Shown here: positions 58,433-64,000 of the stretch, in pieces
Numbering within the stretch: position 1 is the first letter of the stretch
Layout of the letters: every line of letters begins with the position of its first letter
IMG/VR virus record: IMGVR_UViG_3300021087_000857
Coordinates: 1 to 64,000 of that record
Strand: one strand, 5' to 3'
DNA from: a virus
DNA length: 64,000 bases
The notes under the pieces: model-generated
What the model was told of the DNA's origin: nothing
Database searches by the model: none
The model's input: the letters and a program-made list of their open reading frames with translations, nothing else
Position numbers and translations under genes: made by a program

Positions 58433-59684
58433 TTCGGGCTTTTGTGCATTACCATTTGTTCAATATAGTACTTACAACGGAGGACGTTTTAGACTTTGTT
58501 GTATGGCTAAAGAACCTAAAGAACTAGTCAATCAAGAAGAACTAGGAATTGATGGCACTTGGAATCACAATTATATAAAAGACGTAAGACGCAGAATGAC
58601 TGCTGGTGAGAAATTATCAGAGTGTATTGAATGTCATCATTTAGAACGTAACGGAATAATGAGCTCACGCCAATGGGAAAATAAAGTGTGGGCAGACGTA
58701 ATAGATGATGTAGTAGCAGACGCATCAGCTAATGATTGGGAGATTGACCAGCCTCTACAATTTGATTTTAGACTTGGTAACTTATGTAATTTGCAGTGTC
58801 AAATGTGCAACAAAGAAGCATCTCACTTAGTGAGTGTGGAAAGAGCCACAATGGTACAAAGCGGACTCGGAGCGAACCATCCTGATTGGGACGGCAATAT
58901 TGCAAACAAAAAACAAGCATTACTTCAACCTGGAATAGAGTGGGAGAGCTTTGAAAGAATGTTACCATATGCTCGCAAAATAAAACTAATAGGTGGCGAG
59001 CCTACAGTTGCTCAAGACATGTTTAAATTGTTAGACATTGCAACTGCAAGTGGTCATGCAGAACATATAGAATTAAGTTTTTATACAAACATCACTAACA
59101 TGCAAGATAAATGGTTAGACCAACTATCTAAGTTTGAGAAAGTGATTGTTAACTGTTCATTGGAAGGAATGGAAGATATGAATGATTATCTTAGGCCTCC
59201 AAGTAAGTGGGCAAGTGTATGGAAGAACTTTGATAAGTTAGTTAAGTTCTCAGATACAAAAGAAGGTAAACGTATAAAGGTACGAGTTACTACAGTAAAC
59301 CAAATAACCAATGCATTGCATACTGCTACATTTTGGAAGTTTATGCATGATTATCAGATGACTAGTAATAGAGGCATTGGTATGAGTACTAACCAATTAG
59401 TAGAGCCAGCATACTATAGTATGGCACATGCTCCTGAATGGTTGAAAGAAGAACAACGTGAACAGATTTTGGAATTTCTCAAAAGCATTGGCAACAGTCC
59501 ACATTTTGAGCAATACGAAGAACCTCTTATGGAACTTGTTAATTTTAGTTTGGATCCTGAGCATAAGTATGATGCTGACATCATGCGCCAGTATGTCAAG
59601 ATCACCGAAAACTACGACAGATTCAGAGGACACGACATTATTCAAGTGTCGCCCGAATTTAGAAGAATTAAAAGAGACCTCTGA
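58425..59684 (+). CDS. Radical SAM protein with N-terminal twitch-like Cys domain
   Basis: The N-terminal set CALPFVQ near 7, RLCCMA near 24 and CIECHH near 64, then the radical SAM motif CNLQCQMC at residues 121-128 and KLIGGEPTVA near 188. The product is 419 residues. It overlaps the nucleosidase by eight bases. The substrate is unknown. It is the last gene before the only minus-strand gene of the window. Confidence 0.85.
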   Translation: MSNSGFCALPFVQYSTYNGGRFRLCCMAKEPKELVNQEELGIDGTWNHNYIKDVRRRMTAGEKLSECIECHHLERNGIMSSRQWENKVWADVIDDVVADASANDWEIDQPLQFDFRLGNLCNLQCQMCNKEASHLVSVERATMVQSGLGANHPDWDGNIANKKQALLQPGIEWESFERMLPYARKIKLIGGEPTVAQDMFKLLDIATASGHAEHIELSFYTNITNMQDKWLDQLSKFEKVIVNCSLEGMEDMNDYLRPPSKWASVWKNFDKLVKFSDTKEGKRIKVRVTTVNQITNALHTATFWKFMHDYQMTSNRGIGMSTNQLVEPAYYSMAHAPEWLKEEQREQILEFLKSIGNSPHFEQYEEPLMELVNFSLDPEHKYDADIMRQYVKITENYDRFRGHDIIQVSPEFRRIKRDL

Positions 59685-59738
59685 TTTAACTAAAGCAGAA
59701 ACCTATCATCGATGGGATTGTAAAGTAACTGTAGACTT

Positions 59739-60569
59739 TTAAAACTTTTTAATACGTTCTGCCATACATAGCTCAGGCTTGAGCAAACTTTCATTTAATA
59801 TATCAGCTTCAAAGCATTGTAACTTTGTGCCAAATACAATTTGGTGAGTAATCCATTGTGCATTAAAGAACCAAATATCACCTGGATCAAAAGTAATATA
59901 ATGTAATGGGTGGTGAAACTGATCCCATTTTTCTTCATTCCATACACATCTATCACGCATTCCAGTAATAAATGTATGTATGTTGTTTTTATCTAGTTCA
60001 CCTAAGTTAAACTTATCTTTGTACATGTTATACATTTGTTGTAAGTCTGGACCACACGATAATACTCTAGGACGCTTTTTATCTAATTGAACAAACATAC
60101 GTATCTGTTGTTCTAGTCCAGTGTGTTGTTCATCTAGTTCGTCCAAGTGTAGTTTATTTTCTACTAGTGTATTATATCTATGACTAAGCATACGTTCACT
60201 TGTTTTGTAATGTGGGAATAACATATCAAATACTTCGTTCCATCCATTGTTAGCTTGTTTGTGTTTTTGATGAAATACATTAATTTGCTCGTCATTCCAA
60301 CCACGTTCTATATGCATACGTGATCTATTTTTAATATGACTGTTATACCAAGGCATAATCCATTTGTTATCTTTAATAGTCCAGTCTGGTAAGTCGTCAT
60401 AGTAATCATAATCTAATTGTGGTATAGTTAGATTTTTAATAACCACCGGCCAGCCACTTTCAAATGCTTCGTATAGTTTAAAATTGTCTTTTAGGTCGTG
60501 TTTATTAGCGTCGAAAACATTGACAATGAAGTCGTTTCCTGCTATAATATCTTTAGCGATACGGGTCAT
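59739..60569 (-). CDS. Possible JmjC/2OG-oxygenase-like protein, minus strand
   Basis: The only gene I support on the minus strand. I start at ATG 60569, which has GGAG upstream and leaves a short leader after the promoter at 60612-60640; an ATG at 60608 is the alternative. The 276-residue product has FHHPLHYITFDPGDIWFFNAQWITHQIV near 218-245 (quoted in short runs: HHPLHYITFDPGD; FNAQWITHQIVFG), a His and Gly-Asp pattern like the double-stranded beta-helix of 2OG oxygenases. An EAFESGWPVVIKNL segment near 36 also occurs in JmjC-like proteins. The substrate is unknown. Confidence 0.5.
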   Translation of the reverse strand: MTRIAKDIIAGNDFIVNVFDANKHDLKDNFKLYEAFESGWPVVIKNLTIPQLDYDYYDDLPDWTIKDNKWIMPWYNSHIKNRSRMHIERGWNDEQINVFHQKHKQANNGWNEVFDMLFPHYKTSERMLSHRYNTLVENKLHLDELDEQHTGLEQQIRMFVQLDKKRPRVLSCGPDLQQMYNMYKDKFNLGELDKNNIHTFITGMRDRCVWNEEKWDQFHHPLHYITFDPGDIWFFNAQWITHQIVFGTKLQCFEADILNESLLKPELCMAERIKKF

Positions 60570-60611
60570 GTTGTATAAAACTCCATTTGTGTGTATAGAT
60601 AAATACATATA

Positions 60612-60640
60612 TATTTATGCAAGTAAAAATCCAAGTTCAA
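60612..60640 (-). promoter_or_regulatory. Minus-strand promoter, TTGAAC with late-like CATAAATA
   Basis: On the minus strand TTGAAC (60640-60635) and TAAATA (60617-60612) are 17 bases apart, and CATAAATA covers 60619-60612. The -35 lies in an inverted repeat GTTCAA-6-TTGAAC (60635-60652) in the divergent gap. It would serve the only minus-strand gene. Confidence 0.5.
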
Positions 60641-60674
60641 CGCATATTGAACAAACATCATATGAGAATAAAAA

Positions 60675-61760
60675 ATGACAAAATCAGTTAATGTATGGAG
60701 CGAATTTCAGCCCCTAAAAAGAGTAGTGCTAGGAGCACCGTTTCCACCTGAAACATTTGATTGGCACGAGGACGAAGAAACACGCAATGTAATGCGTCAA
60801 ATCTTTAAAGAAACAGCCGAGGACATAGCAGTGCTGGAGGGAATATTAAAGGACAGAGGTATTGAAGTAGTACGTCCTAAAAATATATTTACAATCACAG
60901 GTGAAGAACAAATTAAATTACCATGGATGCATTGTGGGTTTCCTAACCACCCATTAATGCCACGTGATACACTTATGCCGTATGGCAATAGTATATTTGA
61001 ATGTTTTACAGGTAGCGATAATCGTTACTTTGAGAATCTCGCATATTACGATCATTGTAGTAAATGGTTTAGTGAAGGTGCAGATTGGGTTAGTATGCCA
61101 GGAGTATTAGTAGAAAGTGGTAAAAAATATGACCACTTTGTAGATAATCATCGACTGCTTTATCATGCGGCTAACATGATAAAGTGTGGACGCCACGTTT
61201 TGTTTAGCCAACCCTATGAGGGAGACAATAAACGAGGCAGAGGTACGGAGCTGGGCCGTGAATGGATTCGTAGAGAAATAAAACTACGTTATCCAGATAC
61301 AAAGTTTTTGGACATTCCAGTAGGAGGACATATCGATGGTAAAATAGCATTGCTAAAACCTGGTGTGCTAATGACCTGGAATGCAAATTGGGTTCCTAAA
61401 GAAATGGAAGGTTGGCACATTATTGAAGTAGATGATGATTTTGACATGCCAGAAGATTTCCAACAAACTCGTAAGAAAAGATTCCACAAAGAATATGTAA
61501 GCAAGTGGTTAGAGCATTGGGTAGGTTGTCCAGACGAAAGTGTGTTTGATGTTAACGTACTATCACTAGATGAAAAGACGGTAATTTGTACAGGTAAAAA
61601 TGAACAAGCATTTGCTGAAATGGAAGCACATGGCATTGAACCAATATACTGGAACTTTAGACATCAGTATTTTTGGGATGGTGGCATACATTGTTTAACA
61701 AGTGATATTGTTAGAGAAGGTGGGCAGGAAGATTATATAACTAACAAAAGGTACTATTAA
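60675..61760 (+). CDS. Glycine amidinotransferase-like protein
   Basis: The 361-residue product belongs to the amidinotransferase superfamily: FQPLKRVVLGAP near residue 12, MPRDTLMPYGN near 96, the catalytic His in VGGHIDGKI (His219) and the catalytic Cys in GGIHCLTSD (Cys340). The family moves an amidino group from arginine to glycine or another amine, or hydrolyses arginine-type substrates. The acceptor here is unknown. It lies between the minus-strand gene and two tandem radical SAM genes, overlapping the first by one base, so it may act on the same product. Confidence 0.8.
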   Translation: MTKSVNVWSEFQPLKRVVLGAPFPPETFDWHEDEETRNVMRQIFKETAEDIAVLEGILKDRGIEVVRPKNIFTITGEEQIKLPWMHCGFPNHPLMPRDTLMPYGNSIFECFTGSDNRYFENLAYYDHCSKWFSEGADWVSMPGVLVESGKKYDHFVDNHRLLYHAANMIKCGRHVLFSQPYEGDNKRGRGTELGREWIRREIKLRYPDTKFLDIPVGGHIDGKIALLKPGVLMTWNANWVPKEMEGWHIIEVDDDFDMPEDFQQTRKKRFHKEYVSKWLEHWVGCPDESVFDVNVLSLDEKTVICTGKNEQAFAEMEAHGIEPIYWNFRHQYFWDGGIHCLTSDIVREGGQEDYITNKRYY

Positions 61761-62809
61761 TGAGTTGGTACAAGAACCTACATAAATTACAACTTGACCC
61801 AACAAGTCATTGTAATGCAAGATGCGGTGCTTGTGCTAGAAATATATACGGTGGTGAAACTAGACACGACTTGGAATTAAAACATTTTGACTTAGAGTTA
61901 TGGAAAAGAATAGCAATCGAAGACACTAAAGAGTGCTACATAAATCATTTAAGTCTAAATGGAAATTGGGGCGATGCTTTAATGCACCCAGATATAATAG
62001 AAATAATTGAAATTTGGAATACATATCATCCAGAAAGTGAAATGGCAATAGCAACAAATGGAAGCCTACGTAGTACAGAGTTTTGGAAAAAGTTAGCCAA
62101 CGTACTAAGAAACACTCCTCGACATAGTCTTGAATTTTCAATGGATGGAATGGAAGATACACATCACATTTATAGAAGAAAAACATCACATTCAAAGTTA
62201 GTAGATAATATTAAAACTTTTGTAGATGCAGGTGGAACTGCAAACATATATATGACTTTATTCGAACACAACAAACACCAAATTAAAGAAGTAGCAAACT
62301 TATCTAAAGAATTAGGTGCTGATGGATTTTATATAAGGCATAGTCATCGTAGTAAGATGAAAATTATAGACGGTGAAGAACGATACGATATAGAAGGTTA
62401 TTTTCCAAAAATAATAAAAGGCTCTTTTACTTTTCCAAAAAATAAAAAAATAAATAGTGATGCAAGAGATAGTAAAATACACATACAAAATAATGAAAAA
62501 ATTAAACCAAATACAACAAGTAAATGTCCTTGGAAACAACAACACAAAGTACAAATTGATCCATGGGGAATAATATGGCCTTGTTGTTATGTAAGTAAGT
62601 ATGGTGGTGGTGGGTCAATGACAGGTTTTAATATGGACGAAATTTTTTCACCAGGCAATGATAATATTATTAATAATGTATTTGAACAAAATGATGTAAA
62701 CAAGTATACCTTAAAAGAAATATTAGAAAATAAATGGTTTAATACAACAGTAGATAATGCAATAGCAAAGTCTGAATGGAATATTTGCAATGAAACTTGC
62801 GGAATATAA
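61760..62809 (+). CDS. Radical SAM protein with C-terminal twitch-like domain (tandem copy 1)
   Basis: The radical SAM motif CNARCGAC is at residues 18-25, followed by LNGNWGDALMHP near 68 and FSMDGMEDTHHIYRRK near 128. The C-terminal auxiliary set is KCPWK near 254, IWPCCYV near 271 and ICNETCG near 343. It is a close tandem paralogue of the next gene, with the same order of every block. It overlaps the amidinotransferase stop by one base. The substrate is unknown. Confidence 0.88.
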   Translation: MSWYKNLHKLQLDPTSHCNARCGACARNIYGGETRHDLELKHFDLELWKRIAIEDTKECYINHLSLNGNWGDALMHPDIIEIIEIWNTYHPESEMAIATNGSLRSTEFWKKLANVLRNTPRHSLEFSMDGMEDTHHIYRRKTSHSKLVDNIKTFVDAGGTANIYMTLFEHNKHQIKEVANLSKELGADGFYIRHSHRSKMKIIDGEERYDIEGYFPKIIKGSFTFPKNKKINSDARDSKIHIQNNEKIKPNTTSKCPWKQQHKVQIDPWGIIWPCCYVSKYGGGGSMTGFNMDEIFSPGNDNIINNVFEQNDVNKYTLKEILENKWFNTTVDNAIAKSEWNICNETCGI

Positions 62810-62818
62810 GGAATAACA

Positions 62819-63919
62819 ATGAATTGGTATAGACAGATACATAAATTACAAATAGATATAACAAGTCATTGTAATGCTAGATGTGGTGCTTGTATAAGAA
62901 ATATAAATGGAGGTGCAACTCATCCAGGTTTAAAACTAACCCATTTTGATGTAGATGTTTGGAAACGTATGGCTACCGAAGACACTAGAGGTTGGTGGGT
63001 TAGGCAGCTAACACTAAATGGAAATTGGGGCGATCCAATGATGCATCCTCATTTAGTAGAAATGTTAGAAATATGGATTACTGCTCACCCGGAAACTTTT
63101 ATATCTATTGCAACAAATGGAAGTATGCGTAGCACTAAGTTTTGGTCAGACCTTGCTACAATATTACGTAAAGGATCTCATCACAAAGTTGATTTTGCAG
63201 TAGATGGAATGGAAGACACGCATCATATATACAGACGAAAAACTGTGTTTTCTAAACTAAAAGAAAACATAAAAGCATTTACAGATGCAAAAGGACAAGC
63301 AATTGCAGTAATGACAATGTTTGAACATAACAAACATCAAATAGAAGAAGTAAAAGAATTGGCAAGAGAAGTAGGTTGCAAACACTTTATTGCAAGAAGA
63401 AGTCATAGTGATCATATGCTTATCGAAGACGGTGACGAACAATACGAAATAAAAGGTTGGTATCCAACTGGAAATGGCGAGCATGTAATTGATAACGATA
63501 CTCCGGAACTTGAACAAGACTTTCCCGAAAACGAACATCCACTAAGTGTAAATAGAGACAGAATATGGATGAGAGCTAATGAACGTTTTGAAGAATTAAA
63601 TGATAATCATATACCAAGTAAATGTCCTTGGAAAGATGAAGGGGAAGTACAAATAGACCCATGGGGTGTTGTATGGCCTTGTTGTCATGTAAGTTTATAT
63701 GGCGGTGCTGGAGCATCAGAAAATATGTCTATAAAATTAAACTTTAATGAAGAAGCTGAACAAACTAATTTTATCGAAGAAGGAAAAGAATCAAACAGTT
63801 TGCATAATAGATCGTTAAAAGATATATTAAATAATCAATGGTATAATGATACACTTAATCATGCTATAAAAAATGCAGATTATGATGTGTGCAGACGTAG
63901 TTGTGGGATATGTAAATAA
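62819..63919 (+). CDS. Radical SAM protein with C-terminal twitch-like domain (tandem copy 2)
   Basis: Motif CNARCGAC at residues 18-25, LNGNWGDPMMHP near 68, VDGMEDTHHIYRRK near 129, then CPWKDEG near 265, VWPCCHV near 282 and VCRRSCGIC near 358. The end has one more cysteine than its upstream copy. It starts behind an AAGGAATAA site. The stop overlaps the ATG of the next partial gene (TAATG). Confidence 0.88.
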   Translation: MNWYRQIHKLQIDITSHCNARCGACIRNINGGATHPGLKLTHFDVDVWKRMATEDTRGWWVRQLTLNGNWGDPMMHPHLVEMLEIWITAHPETFISIATNGSMRSTKFWSDLATILRKGSHHKVDFAVDGMEDTHHIYRRKTVFSKLKENIKAFTDAKGQAIAVMTMFEHNKHQIEEVKELAREVGCKHFIARRSHSDHMLIEDGDEQYEIKGWYPTGNGEHVIDNDTPELEQDFPENEHPLSVNRDRIWMRANERFEELNDNHIPSKCPWKDEGEVQIDPWGVVWPCCHVSLYGGAGASENMSIKLNFNEEAEQTNFIEEGKESNSLHNRSLKDILNNQWYNDTLNHAIKNADYDVCRRSCGICK

Positions 63920-64000
63920 TGTACGTTAATCCAATGTTAAATGATACACGCTATCCAACGTGCTTGGCACCTTGGAATGCACTCACTATTAAATGGGGCG
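63919..64000 (+). CDS. Radical SAM/twitch-like protein, N-terminal fragment cut by window edge
   Basis: The frame begins at ATG 63919 in a TAATG overlap and runs out of the window. The 27 visible residues include YPTCLAPWNALTIKWG, which resembles the N-terminal Cys motif of 19046 (CYAPWIT) and 56433 (CILPWIH). It is probably the tenth radical SAM gene of the window, but its barrel is not seen. Confidence 0.5.
   Translation, partial: MYVNPMLNDTRYPTCLAPWNALTIKWG

Overview
The window reads as part of the genome of a large, AT-rich tailed phage of the T4-like kind, most likely marine. The evidence is a T4 gp45-like sliding clamp, DexA-like and RNase H-like nucleases, thymidine kinase, ThyX, a DpdA-type transglycosylase with 7-deazaguanine synthesis genes, very tight gene packing with many ATGA/TAATG overlaps, many genes under 100 codons, and almost every gene on the + strand. 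No terminase, capsid, portal, polymerase, tRNA, rRNA, integrase or transposase was seen, so the structural and replication core must lie elsewhere. A marine alphaproteobacterial (SAR11-like) host fits the composition and the AT-rich sigma70-type promoters, but that is inference. No stretch of 300 bases lacks a gene.

Layout. 1-4.7 kb: carbamoyltransferase, small membrane proteins, NMN adenylyltransferase-like enzyme, nitroreductase and a radical SAM protein. 4.7-9.7 kb: a consensus promoter, cold-shock protein, small basic proteins, a methyltransferase, then a TctA-like permease and a TctC-like binding protein, ending at a terminator. 9.7-13.7 kb: three exported or membrane proteins, including a 962-residue Cys-repeat protein, ending at a second terminator. 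13.8-20.2 kb: glycosyltransferase-like, methyltransferase-like, cupin, P-loop, membrane and radical SAM genes. 20.2-31 kb: SWIM protein, exonuclease, sliding clamp, DpdA, glycosyltransferase, GalE-like epimerase, FolE, phosphoribosyltransferase and 2OG-oxygenase-like protein. 31-39.7 kb: a subtilase split by tandem stops, thymidine kinase, small proteins, a frame-split radical SAM gene, a P-loop kinase, UDP-sugar dehydrogenase, glycine-zipper protein, QueD and QueE. 39.7-49.8 kb: MetK, 5' nuclease, phosphomannomutase-like HAD enzyme, a CDGSH-tailed protein, Smr protein, ThyX, a second methyltransferase and a membrane-anchored HtrA-type protease. 49.8-56.4 kb: MoxR ATPase with its DUF2201/VWA partner, a lyase-like exported protein and several small proteins. 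56.4-64 kb: a radical SAM island with a nucleosidase, an amidinotransferase and the only minus-strand gene.

How the genes fit together. Three themes stand out. First, S-adenosylmethionine: ten radical SAM genes (one split, one cut by the window edge) and three methyltransferase-like genes sit beside a phage MetK that makes SAM and an MTA/SAH-type nucleosidase that could remove SAH and 5'-deoxyadenosine. Second, DNA hypermodification: FolE, QueD, QueE and DpdA form most of a 7-deazaguanine route, with QueC not in view. Third, envelope and glycan chemistry: carbamoyltransferase, two glycosyltransferase-like proteins, GalE, UDP-sugar dehydrogenase, phosphomannomutase, sulfotransferase-like P-loop proteins, a polysaccharide-lyase-like protein, a tricarboxylate-type transporter, an autotransporter-like subtilase and HtrA.

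Regulation is partly visible. Nine TTGACA-type promoters with 16-17 base spacers were found, several carrying palindromes that look like operators. T4-late-like TATAAATA motifs precede several other operons.
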